Shown in pieces: positions 19,650 to 28,377 of a DNA stretch of 37,496 nucleotides. The translations under genes were made by a program, and so were the position numbers. The notes under the pieces were generated by a model, which saw only the letters and a list, made by a program, of their open reading frames with translations, made no database searches and had not been told where the DNA came from. The DNA lies in NCBI GenBank assembly GCA_029939635.1, contig JAOZSN010000004.1, positions 1 through 37,496 on the forward strand, given 5' to 3'. Each line of letters starts with the position of its first letter. The first letter of the stretch is position 1. Source of the DNA: Deltaproteobacteria bacterium. GTDB taxonomy: Bacteria > Desulfobacterota > Desulfobulbia > Desulfobulbales > SURF-16.

Positions 19650-21596
19650 ATGCCCCAGAGCCCTTCTGCCCCCTCCCCACAGCGCCCTGGCATAAACAGC
19701 CTGTCTGTCAAGCTTACGGTATCAATCCTGTTGCTCATGACCTTGTTGGGACTCTCCCTCTACTTTATTGTTCTCCGCTCCATCAATGATTTTGCCGCAG
19801 AACAAATCCAACGTGATCTGTATGCGGTTTCCCGAGATGTCTATGATATAGTCGATCGCAATTATACTGAACTCCTTAAATCAGGTAACACCGACGAAAA
19901 GATAGAACGCCGCCTCCGCCAGATTGACACCCAGGACACCATCGAACAATTTGCCTCTGACCGACACCTGAAGATCATCCTTATCCATGCTCAAAACAAA
20001 AAAATAATTATGAGCACCCATCCTCTCCAGCAGACGAAAAAGATCATCCCCCAGGTGCAGCGTCACCAAACAGAGCTCCATGTCGACCTTGACAAAAAGG
20101 AATATTATGGCAGGCAAATATTTTTTTCACCGTGGAACTGGCAGATCATTATCCTCAAAAATCAGGTTGACTATGCTACCCTGACGAACAAGGTAAACCG
20201 CACCTATCTAGGCGGTTTTTTCGTCTGGCTGCTAATAACCACACTGATTATCGGCTATTTGCACAGGGAATTCACCACACCCATTGCCAGCATCATCACC
20301 AGCCTCAAACAACAAAACCATCCTGACTACCGAGGGATACAAGAATTTGAGTTTCTCAGTCATTCCATCGCTACCATGATGCGGACCCTTGAGAAACAGG
20401 TACTTGAGCAACAGGAACAAGAAAAAAAACAACGACAACTAGAACAAAAATTGCATCAGGCCCAAAAGATGGAGGCCATTGGACTCATGGCTGGAGGGGT
20501 GGCCCACGACCTGAACAATATCCTGGCTGGCATTGTTGGCTACCCACAGATCCTCCTCATGCGCCTGCCCGCAGACAACCCCATGCGCACCCACATTAAA
20601 GCCATTCAAAAATCTGGGCACAGAGCTGCAGCCATTGTTGCAGACCTTCTCACGGTGATGCGTGGAGCTGCCAATGTTCGCGAAGTAGTCACCCTAAATA
20701 CCCTCATCAGAGATTTTTTTGATTCGCCAGAATGGCATGAAATTCAAGCCCAGTACACCACTCTGACATGTACCTTTGCACTGGCAGAGAAAATACCTAA
20801 TATCCCTTGTTCACCAGTACATGTCACCAAGAGCCTGATGAACCTGACCACCAATGCAGCAGAGGCTATGTCCAAGCCTGGTACCTGCACAATAAGCACA
20901 TCAGCTAAGACCATATCAGGCCTGGAGTCTGAAAAACTCCATATTGCAGAAGGAGATTATGTCCTGCTCAGCGTGCAAGACACTGGGACAGGTATTGCCG
21001 AGCACCATATTCACCATATCTTTGACCCATTTTATACCCGCAAAAAAATGGGTCGCAGTGGCACGGGCCTGGGGCTAACAATTATCTGGAACACCATGCA
21101 GGATCATCACGGCACAGTGACGGTACAAAGTTCCCAACAAGGCACCACCTTCACCCTCTATTTCCCCAGCACAGATGCCGACATCACATTGAGCCCTAAA
21201 CAGGTGGATATTAACAGCATCCGCGGCAATGAGGAAACAATCCTCATCATTGATGACGAAGAACATGTACGTCATATTGGCAAAGAAATGCTCGTAGAGT
21301 TAGGCTATCAGCCCCACTCTGTGGAGTCAGGAGAAGAGGCCATTGCCTATCTGCAGAACAACCAGGTTGACCTGCTCCTTCTGGATATGCTCATGGAACC
21401 TGGCATGAATGGTTATCAAACCTACAAAAAAATAATCAAAGAGCACCCAGGCCAACGCGCTGTTATCGCCAGTGGTTTTTCAGAGAGCAGCGATCTCAAA
21501 AAAACGCAGCAATTAGGAGCTGGAGCCTTCATCAAAAAACCATACACCATAGAACAACTCGGGCTCGCTATCTACAACGAGTTCAATCCCAAATAG
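19650..21596 (+). CDS. Membrane sensor histidine kinase with C-terminal receiver domain
   Basis: 648 aa; two TM helices flanking a periplasmic region; MEAIGLMAGGVAHDLNNILAGIVGYPQILL (H-box); DTGTGIAEHHIHHIFDPFYTRKKMGRSGTGLGLTIIWNTMQDH; REC TILIIDDEEHVRHIGKEML..LLLLDMLMEPGMNGYQ..AFIKKPY. Confidence 0.92.
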   Translation: MPQSPSAPSPQRPGINSLSVKLTVSILLLMTLLGLSLYFIVLRSINDFAAEQIQRDLYAVSRDVYDIVDRNYTELLKSGNTDEKIERRLRQIDTQDTIEQFASDRHLKIILIHAQNKKIIMSTHPLQQTKKIIPQVQRHQTELHVDLDKKEYYGRQIFFSPWNWQIIILKNQVDYATLTNKVNRTYLGGFFVWLLITTLIIGYLHREFTTPIASIITSLKQQNHPDYRGIQEFEFLSHSIATMMRTLEKQVLEQQEQEKKQRQLEQKLHQAQKMEAIGLMAGGVAHDLNNILAGIVGYPQILLMRLPADNPMRTHIKAIQKSGHRAAAIVADLLTVMRGAANVREVVTLNTLIRDFFDSPEWHEIQAQYTTLTCTFALAEKIPNIPCSPVHVTKSLMNLTTNAAEAMSKPGTCTISTSAKTISGLESEKLHIAEGDYVLLSVQDTGTGIAEHHIHHIFDPFYTRKKMGRSGTGLGLTIIWNTMQDHHGTVTVQSSQQGTTFTLYFPSTDADITLSPKQVDINSIRGNEETILIIDDEEHVRHIGKEMLVELGYQPHSVESGEEAIAYLQNNQVDLLLLDMLMEPGMNGYQTYKKIIKEHPGQRAVIASGFSESSDLKKTQQLGAGAFIKKPYTIEQLGLAIYNEFNPK

Positions 21597-21657
21597 CCAT
21601 AAATCCATACCAGTTCATCCTAGGTTATAAAATATTCATTCCCACCACAGCGTAACT

Positions 21658-21732
21658 AGTGTCTGTCCAGAAATAGGTCATTTTTACTGTGACGCAGAGA
21701 TCGGGCAAAAGGGCCATTTCTGGACAGGCACT
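21658..21732. repeat. Inverted repeat, 19-nt arms, MITE/palindromic-repeat-like
   Basis: AGTGTCTGTCCAGAAATAG (21658-21676) versus CCATTTCTGGACAGGCACT (21714-21732; reverse complement AGTGCCTGTCCAGAAATGG): 17/19 matches, 37-nt centre. Confidence 0.7.
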
Positions 21733-21864
21733 AACTATTCAGTGGCATAAATCCTTGCATTTTTTTTGCATGCCATGGTAAAGAGAATGACATACGGTAA
21801 AAATTCAGTATGAGGGTTGGCCAAGCTCAACCCAACCACATGAATTGTTTACCTTTTTTTATTT

Positions 21865-21927
21865 GGTGATAGTAGACAGGTTTTCACCTGTCACCCATAA
21901 GGATATGCGGGTTTCTCCCGCCTGGTG
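21865..21927 (+). promoter_or_regulatory. Structured 5' leader: two tandem hairpins ahead of the DHH phosphoesterase GTG start
   Basis: GACAGGT-TTTC-ACCTGTC (21875-21892) and GCGGG-TTTCT-CCCGC (21907-21921); AAGGA at 21899-21903; GTG start 21925-21927. CACC (21892-21895) could pair with GGTG at 21865-21868 or GGTG at 21924-21927. Confidence 0.55.
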
Positions 21928-22950
21928 AGTTATTTGAGTATTGTTCGATCCGGTGATCTAAAAAAGCAGAAGAAACAACCCAAAAAAGCGGCCAGAGACC
22001 GCCTTCATGAATTTTTAGATATTTTCGCCAAAGAGGATGAGTTGCTCATTATCATACTGGCAGACCCAGATTCCATTGCATGCGCCTTAGCGGTTAAACA
22101 ATTATTGCGCTACCGCGTCAAGCGTATGGTCATCTCCCATCCAAATAAAATCAGGCGGTTAAGCAATATCGCCATGGTTGATCATCTCAAGATCAAGACC
22201 ACCCGTCTTAAAGATATCAAGAAGGATGATTTTTCAAAATTCATCCTCCTTGACTCCCAGCCATCCCACCATCCTGAGTTCAGTGAAATCGCCTATGATG
22301 CAGTCATTGACCATCATCCGATCTCCGGCAAATGGCAAGCCAGTTACGTTGACATTCGCCCAGACTATGGTTCCAACGCTTCCATGCTGGTGGAGTATTT
22401 GCGTGCAGCAGAGATGAAACCATCTGTGGCCCTCGCCACAGCCCTGTTTTATGCGATCAAGGTGGACACCCGTAATTTCGAGAAGAAAGCCAATCTCGCA
22501 GATGCTATCTCCTTTCGCTATCTGTTCAATATTGCCAACCGGAATCTGGTTCGTAAGATAGAACTTTCAGAGCTGCGCCTCTCAGAGCTCAACTATTTCA
22601 AGACCGCCTTTGAAGAAATGAAGGTGAATAACAATCGGCTCTACGCCCATGTAGGCCGCGTCTTCAGCCCTGATGTCCTCGTCATTATTGCTGATTTCTT
22701 CAACCGCGTCCATCCCGTATCCTGGGTCTTTATCTCAGGCATCCACGGTGAAAGGTTAGTGGTAATTTTCCGCTGTGATGGCTATCGTAAAAATGCTGGT
22801 GTTCTAGCCAATAAGGCCTTTGGTAAACTTGGTTCAGCCGGGGGCCACCGAGAGGCCGCCCGCGCCGAGGTTTCCCTCAAAAACCTTGACAAGCAGGATC
22901 AAGAATTCACCACCCTCACCTTACGAAGATTGACCAGAAAACATTTATGA
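21925..22950 (+). CDS. DHH-family phosphoesterase (NrnA-like oligoribonuclease/pAp phosphatase family)
   Basis: 341 aa; ADPDSIACALAVKQLL, LDSQPSHHPEF, DAVIDHHPISGKW (DHH), and a DHHA1-like C-terminus with GSAGGHREAARAEV. Confidence 0.85.
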   Translation: MSYLSIVRSGDLKKQKKQPKKAARDRLHEFLDIFAKEDELLIIILADPDSIACALAVKQLLRYRVKRMVISHPNKIRRLSNIAMVDHLKIKTTRLKDIKKDDFSKFILLDSQPSHHPEFSEIAYDAVIDHHPISGKWQASYVDIRPDYGSNASMLVEYLRAAEMKPSVALATALFYAIKVDTRNFEKKANLADAISFRYLFNIANRNLVRKIELSELRLSELNYFKTAFEEMKVNNNRLYAHVGRVFSPDVLVIIADFFNRVHPVSWVFISGIHGERLVVIFRCDGYRKNAGVLANKAFGKLGSAGGHREAARAEVSLKNLDKQDQEFTTLTLRRLTRKHL

Positions 22951-23103
22951 TTCAAAAGAAAGACATCTTTCCTGATCTCAACTGACTAGTTATTTCTTCT
23001 ACAAAAAACTAGAATACCAATAAAAAAAGCACCTTCCAGCTGCATATCCTTTACTTTTCTACTCTTACTCCTGTATTCTTTAGTCTGTGTTTGCTACTTT
23101 TGT

Positions 23104-23131
23104 CTCCTGACTCCTGAATTCTGACTCCTAG
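23104..23131. repeat. Degenerate heptad array upstream of the first glgC-like gene
   Basis: CTCCTGA CTCCTGA ATTCTGA CTCCTAG, contiguous, ending 6 nt before the ATG. Confidence 0.85.
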
Positions 23132-23137
23132 AAAACT

Positions 23138-24382
23138 ATGCAATTAAAGCCCAAAACCCTGGCCATGATTCTGGCTGGTGGCCGTGTCGATGAGTTAAAT
23201 GTCCTGACCTGTTATCGTCCCAAGTCTGCCGTACCCTTTGGCGGATTTGCCAGGGTCATTGATTTCCCCTTGAGCAATCTCATGCACTCAGGATTGGAGC
23301 AGGTGGCCATCCTAAGCCAGTACCGCAGCTTTTCCCTTATCAACCATATTGGTATTGGTGCGGCTTGGGACATGCTGGGTAAAAATCGTGGCGTCTCCAT
23401 TCTGCCACCCTCCACAGGCTATGGCAATACCTCCTGGTATAAAGGTTCTGCCGATGCTGTTTTCCAAAACTCTGACTTTATTGAATATCACGCCCCCCAA
23501 GAGGTATTAATCATCTCAGGTGACCATATCTATAATATGGATTACCAAAAGATCATCGACTATCACCGCTCTAAAAATGCCGATCTTACCATAGGCTGTG
23601 TCCAGGTACCCATGAACAAAACCCATCGCTTTGGCGTGGCTGATATTAATGACGAAGATGGGGATATTGGCGGACGCATCCTGCAGTACAAAGAAAAACC
23701 CAGCCGCCCCAAATTTAATTGGGCCTCCATGACCGTTTTCTGTTTTAATCCCCGCGTTCTCCTTGAGGTTCTTACTACCAATGCCAGAGAGGATGAATCT
23801 TTTGAATTTGGTCGTGACATCATCCCGCGCATGATGTTCGAACAGCGTAAATTTCATGACTACTGGGGATACAGCCGCACCATTGATGAGTATTGGCAAA
23901 CCAATATGGATCTGCTCGGCCAAACCCCAAAAATAGACCTGGAGCGCTGGGGCCTGCGTACCAATCTAGAACATCGTGACATCCGCGACAGCCAACCCCT
24001 CAAGGTCGGCAATGAAGCAACCATCCAGGATAGCCTGGTCTATAATGGCTGTCTCATCGAAGGCAAGGTAGAACGATCCATCATCTTCCCTGGTGTCCAT
24101 GTCAAAAGGGGGGCACATATCAAAGACTCAGTGCTTTTCTTTAACAACGTTGTGGGCCAAGGCACTGTTCTTAATAAGGTAATCAGTGATGTAAACGTCA
24201 CCTTTGGCAATAATGTCAATGTGGGCAATCCAGGCCCTGTGAACGAAAAAGAGGTCACAGTGCTGGGCTGGAATAATTTTTTCCCCAACGAGACTGTCAT
24301 TGGCTCTGATTGCACCATCTATCCGCAACTAAGTCTGGATAAATTAGCCCGTGAAATTAAATCAGGGGAGATAGTACGATGA
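23138..24382 (+). CDS. Glucose-1-phosphate adenylyltransferase family protein with divergent N-terminal signature
   Basis: 414 aa; LAMILAGGRVDELNVLTCYRPKSAVPFGGFARVIDFPLSNLMHSG..SWYKGSADAVFQN..ISGDHIYNMDYQKI..left-handed beta-helix C-terminus. Confidence 0.88.
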   Translation: MQLKPKTLAMILAGGRVDELNVLTCYRPKSAVPFGGFARVIDFPLSNLMHSGLEQVAILSQYRSFSLINHIGIGAAWDMLGKNRGVSILPPSTGYGNTSWYKGSADAVFQNSDFIEYHAPQEVLIISGDHIYNMDYQKIIDYHRSKNADLTIGCVQVPMNKTHRFGVADINDEDGDIGGRILQYKEKPSRPKFNWASMTVFCFNPRVLLEVLTTNAREDESFEFGRDIIPRMMFEQRKFHDYWGYSRTIDEYWQTNMDLLGQTPKIDLERWGLRTNLEHRDIRDSQPLKVGNEATIQDSLVYNGCLIEGKVERSIIFPGVHVKRGAHIKDSVLFFNNVVGQGTVLNKVISDVNVTFGNNVNVGNPGPVNEKEVTVLGWNNFFPNETVIGSDCTIYPQLSLDKLAREIKSGEIVR

Positions 24383-25647
24383 ATAGCCAAAATCAGCCCC
24401 TTGTTCTCATCCTGGCCGGTGGTGTGGGCAGCAGACTCAACAATCTTGTCCAGACCAGGGCTAAACCCGCTGTTCCCTTTGGCGGTATCTATCGCATCAT
24501 TGACTTTTCCCTTTCCAATGTCATGAACTCAGGCTTTAGCCAGATAGGAGTGCTGACTCAATACAAACCCCTGTCGCTGATGAACCACCTTGGCACTGGC
24601 GAGGCGTGGGATTTTAGTGGCCGCAGCCGTGGTATCAAGATTTTACCCCCCCGTACTGGTTCCTCAGACTCTGACTGGTATAAGGGTACAGCTGATGCCG
24701 TGCGCCAGAATATTGATTTTATCCAGGATCATCCCTCTAAAGAGGTGATTATTCTCTCTGGTGACCATATCTACCGCATGGATTTTGATGATATGCTGCA
24801 GTTCCATCGCCGCAAAAAGGCAGATGTCACTATTGGCATGATGGTGGTACCAAAGGAGGATATCCACCAGTTCGGTGCTGGCATCACCAATGAGGAAGGG
24901 CGTATTATTGAGTGGGAAGAAAAACCTGAGGTGCCACGCACCAACCTGGCATCCATGGGCATCTATGTCTTTGACACCAGCTATCTGCTCAAGATTCTAG
25001 CCGAGGACAAAAATGAGGTCGATTTTGGTATGCATCTGGTACCAAAATCCATTGAACGTGATGACGTCTTTGCCTACCCCTTCCATAATTACTGGCGAGA
25101 TGTGGGTACTATCCAGGCCTATTGGCAGGCCAATATGGATCTGTTGGATGAAGACTCCGGTATGTCACCTGAAAATTGGGGAATACGAGCCAATACAGAA
25201 TCAAACGTCACCTCCACGGCAGACCGACCACCCACTCGTTTTACAACTACTGCCAAGGTGCAACGCTCCATGATTGCCGCCGGTTGCACCATTGAGGGCG
25301 AGGTAATCAACTCGGTTCTTGCCCCCGGTGTCACAGTGGCCAAGGGCGCCGTAATACGTGATTCCATCCTCTTCCATGACGTGAAGGTAGGCGAAAACAG
25401 CGTTATAGATTTAGCAATTTTGGATAAACAGGTAGAGGTGGCAAAAGAAGTCATCATCGGCTTCGGTGATGACAAAAAGACAATCAACAAAGAACACCCA
25501 ACCCACCTCTACACCGGCATCACCCTGGTTGGAAAAAATGCCAAGGTGCCTGCAGAGAGCAAAATTGGCCGCAACTGCATTATCCAACCAGCCACCACCG
25601 TCGACCAATTCACCAGCAGTAACCTTACCTCAGGGGAGAGCCTGTAA
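24379..25647 (+). CDS. glgC: Glucose-1-phosphate adenylyltransferase
   Basis: 422 aa; LVLILAGGVGSRLNNLVQTRAKPAVPFGGIYRIIDFSLSNVMNSGFSQIGVLTQYKPLSL..DSDWYKGTADAVRQN..LSGDHIYRMDFDDML. Overlaps the upstream paralogue by 4 nt (ATGA). Confidence 0.93.
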   Translation: MNSQNQPLVLILAGGVGSRLNNLVQTRAKPAVPFGGIYRIIDFSLSNVMNSGFSQIGVLTQYKPLSLMNHLGTGEAWDFSGRSRGIKILPPRTGSSDSDWYKGTADAVRQNIDFIQDHPSKEVIILSGDHIYRMDFDDMLQFHRRKKADVTIGMMVVPKEDIHQFGAGITNEEGRIIEWEEKPEVPRTNLASMGIYVFDTSYLLKILAEDKNEVDFGMHLVPKSIERDDVFAYPFHNYWRDVGTIQAYWQANMDLLDEDSGMSPENWGIRANTESNVTSTADRPPTRFTTTAKVQRSMIAAGCTIEGEVINSVLAPGVTVAKGAVIRDSILFHDVKVGENSVIDLAILDKQVEVAKEVIIGFGDDKKTINKEHPTHLYTGITLVGKNAKVPAESKIGRNCIIQPATTVDQFTSSNLTSGESL

Positions 25648-25696
25648 CTGCAATTTCAAGTACACTGTGCAGCTTTACCCTACGCGTAGATTTATA

Positions 25697-25761
25697 GGAG
25701 CGAGCTTGCTCGCGAAGAGATGCTGCTGGCAACGGATGCATTTCGCGAGCAAGCTCACTCC
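25697..25761. repeat. REP-like inverted doublet (BIME/REPIN-like)
   Basis: GGAGCGAGCTTGCTCGCGAA (25697-25716) and TTCGCGAGCAAGCTCACTCC (25742-25761): 20-nt arms, 1 mismatch; each arm is itself palindromic (GCGAGCTTGCTCGC). Confidence 0.8.
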
Positions 25762-25835
25762 GACAGAAGACAGACTGCTCATTCGAAAATTTACAGTTTG
25801 CAGAGCACTAGTTTACTGACGGGTAAGTATCTCTT

Positions 25836-26300
25836 TTAGATCACGCCAAGTCCCACCAGACCGATGGAAATGGCAAAGAGAAAAAGAACAGGGAGCAGCC
25901 GCCTGGCAAAGGGATAGTTAAAATCAAAGAGATAGAGAATGATCATGGCCGTGCCCAAACCAAGCCAGGGAACCATAGCCACAGAAAGGGCATCGCTCCA
26001 TAGATTTTTCTGTAACGCCACGGCGAAAAAAAGGGTCCCCAGGGAGGTAGCGGTGATAACGAGCAGACTCAATTCCATGAGCTGACGAGACAAGAGCAGC
26101 ATAAGGGAATAGGCTCCCAGATGCTCCATGATCAAGCCCAAAAAGACAAAAAACACCGCCCCCACAAAAAATTGCCCACAAATGGTTATGTGTTCTGCAG
26201 CAATATAACTGGCAGCAGACTGATACAAGGCAGCCACATCCACATCATAGGCAATGGAAAAACCACAGCTGATGCTAATTATAACGAGATGAATCAACAT
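25836..26300 (-). CDS. Small integral membrane protein, about 4 TM helices, unknown function
   Basis: 154 aa strongly hydrophobic; starts 4 nt after the upstream PII-like gene stop, so probably co-transcribed. Confidence 0.7.
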   Translation of the reverse strand: MLIHLVIISISCGFSIAYDVDVAALYQSAASYIAAEHITICGQFFVGAVFFVFLGLIMEHLGAYSLMLLLSRQLMELSLLVITATSLGTLFFAVALQKNLWSDALSVAMVPWLGLGTAMIILYLFDFNYPFARRLLPVLFLFAISIGLVGLGVI

Positions 26301-26304
26301 GGGC

Positions 26305-26619
26305 TTAAGAAAGGAACCCTACGGCCCGATCAAGTTTATGTAAGAAGGCGAAACCTTTGCCCTCCTCTTCCAGGTTGGCTCCCGCCACCACTGCATCAAA
26401 AACCGCATCTGTCTCCTCTGGCTTAGTGATAATAAGAATTACCTCCTTTTCCGGCTTGATCAAGCGGCCAAGAATCCCCAATTTCTCACGAACCCCACGC
26501 CCCCGACCATAATAGATGGTCGCCCCTTCAGCCCCAGCAGCAATAGCACGGTCAACCACCTTATCGGCGTGACCCCGCTGAACAATGCAGGTTATCAGGT
26601 TCGGTTTGTCTGTACTCAT
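26305..26619 (-). CDS. P-II family (GlnB/GlnK-like) signalling protein
   Basis: 104 aa; LITCIVQRGHADKVVDRAIAAGAEGATIYYGRGRGVREKLG..PEKEVILIITKPEETDAVFDAVVAGANLEEEGKGFAFLHKLDRAVGF; AGAGGAGAG SD just upstream. Confidence 0.78.
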   Translation of the reverse strand: MSTDKPNLITCIVQRGHADKVVDRAIAAGAEGATIYYGRGRGVREKLGILGRLIKPEKEVILIITKPEETDAVFDAVVAGANLEEEGKGFAFLHKLDRAVGFLS

Positions 26620-26631
26620 AATCTCTCCTCT

Positions 26632-26671
26632 AGGGTGTCTTAAAAAACTGCTATTATTTTCAAGACACCCT
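26632..26671. repeat. Perfect 10-bp inverted repeat upstream of the PII-like gene
   Basis: AGGGTGTCTT (26632-26641) and AAGACACCCT (26662-26671), 20-nt loop. Confidence 0.7.
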
Positions 26672-26712
26672 CTAATAAAACTAGCAGCTGTATAGCTGTA
26701 ACCAGCTCCTTA

Positions 26713-27747
26713 TCAACCATTTCCCTCTTCACGAAAATCTAGCTGGATCTGATTCATTTCCATCTCATTGCGCAGATAACTCTCCACCAGTAACGGATCA
26801 AAATGCTTGCCCTTTTCCTCAAGAAGGATGGACTTGGCCCGCTCAAAAGAAAAAACATCTTTGTAACACCGTTTTGAGGTCAAGGCGTCAAAGACATCCG
26901 CCAAGGCCATAATCCGTGCGGCCAGGGGGATATGCTCTCCTACCAAGCCCTGAGGATAGCCACTACCGTCCCATTTTTCATGGTGAAACAGGGCAATCTC
27001 ATGGGCCATCTTCAGATAATTTGACCCATTTTTATCATACAGATCCTTAAGAATCTGCCCTCCCATGGAGGTGTGGGTCTTCATCAACTCATATTCCCCA
27101 TCATTGAGGCGGCCAGGTTTGTGGAGCACCGAATCAGGAATGCCAACCTTACCAATATCATGGAGGGGACTGACACTGACAATATCCTGCACCTGAGTCT
27201 TGGTCAGCCCAAGCTCTGGACAATGACGATATAAATCGTCGCCAATAAGCTGACAATACTTGCGCACCCGATTAAGATGGCTCCCAGTCTCACCACTGCG
27301 ATAGGCCGCTAATTCAGCCATGGCAAAAATTAGTTCATCCTGCCCCTCCAACCGCAACAATCTTGAGGCACCCTGCAGGCGCAGAACCAGCTCCTGGGTA
27401 AAAATTGGCTTTGTGACATAATCGTCTGCACCCAAAGTAAGGGCACGCACCAAGGCCTCACGATCATCAAGACCAGTCAAAACAATAATATAGGTATAAT
27501 GGGATTCATGGCTACGAATATGCTCTAAGACAGCAAAGCCATCAACGTCTGGCATGAGCAGGTCGGTAATGACCACCCGTACCCCAGGATTCTCCTGCCA
27601 CAACGCTATCCCCTGGCGGCCATCTTCAGCCGCCAACACCTGGTACCCCTGCTTTTCCAACTGACTGGAAATAATACGACGTTGGGTAGCCTCATCCTCC
27701 ATCAAGAGAATGGTTGGTTTATTCTGCAAAGTCTCGCTCTTCTCCAT
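26713..27747 (-). CDS. Response regulator with HD-GYP output domain (RpfG-like)
   Basis: 344 aa; REC ILLMEDEATQRRIISSQLEKQGYQVL..VVITDLLMPDVDGFAVL..TKPI; HD..HDIGKVGIPDSVLHKPGRLNDGEYELMKTHTSMGGQIL..HHEKWDGSGYPQGLVGEHIPLAARIMALADVFDALTSKRCYK. Confidence 0.95.
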   Translation of the reverse strand: MEKSETLQNKPTILLMEDEATQRRIISSQLEKQGYQVLAAEDGRQGIALWQENPGVRVVITDLLMPDVDGFAVLEHIRSHESHYTYIIVLTGLDDREALVRALTLGADDYVTKPIFTQELVLRLQGASRLLRLEGQDELIFAMAELAAYRSGETGSHLNRVRKYCQLIGDDLYRHCPELGLTKTQVQDIVSVSPLHDIGKVGIPDSVLHKPGRLNDGEYELMKTHTSMGGQILKDLYDKNGSNYLKMAHEIALFHHEKWDGSGYPQGLVGEHIPLAARIMALADVFDALTSKRCYKDVFSFERAKSILLEEKGKHFDPLLVESYLRNEMEMNQIQLDFREEGNG

Positions 27748-27890
27748 ACCACTGCCTCATAAAACCACATGACCACTCGTGCAAAAAAGTACCGATTCTA
27801 TTATGACAAAAATAACTATAAAAATTCTACAGGGACAGGGAGTTAAAAGGCAAGATAAAAAATGGGGAGAGTGGACGCTGAACAGTTAGC

Positions 27891-28367
27891 TTATTTCTTG
27901 GGCAGAGAATAAAAGTCATGCCAGCAGCGTTTCATGGCCTGGCGCAACTCCTTATCTTCCACACTCTCCAAAAGACGATCCATGGCTGATGATTCTTCTG
28001 GCGCTGGCTCGGTCTTAGGAGGAGTATAGAGGGGCGTCTCGTCCTGAAAAAAGTCTGCTCCAGTTTTAGCAAGCTGGAAACGAATATCCTCAATGCATTC
28101 CTTAGGTAAAGAACGATTCAATTTAGTTAACAGATCATGCTTTAAAAACTGCAACTGCTGATGCCACACAGCATCGGAGACATCAACCCACAACACCTTG
28201 CCTCGATAGCGACTGGGCACAGCATGACGACTAATCTCCGTGCCAACCAAGGCCTGCCAGCGCTCAAAGACCTGATGCAGCTCAAAACGGCTCTGCCATT
28301 TCTTTTTGGTGACGATCTCAGCCAGCAGTGAATGCATGGGCAGAGGGAATGTTTTGGATCGGGCCAT
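27891..28367 (-). CDS. DciA-like (DUF721) protein
   Basis: 158 aa; FELHQVFERWQALVGTEISRHAVPSRYRGKVLWVDVSDAVWHQQLQFLKHDLLTKLNRSLPKECIEDIRFQL matches the DUF721 pattern. Confidence 0.78.
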   Translation of the reverse strand: MARSKTFPLPMHSLLAEIVTKKKWQSRFELHQVFERWQALVGTEISRHAVPSRYRGKVLWVDVSDAVWHQQLQFLKHDLLTKLNRSLPKECIEDIRFQLAKTGADFFQDETPLYTPPKTEPAPEESSAMDRLLESVEDKELRQAMKRCWHDFYSLPKK

Positions 28368-28377
28368 AGAAAAAAGA

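Noticed and set aside
22982-23013. ACTAGTT...AACTAG inverted repeat downstream of the DHH gene
   Set aside because: Only about 6-7 AT-rich pairs with a long loop and no clear T-run; too weak to call a terminator.
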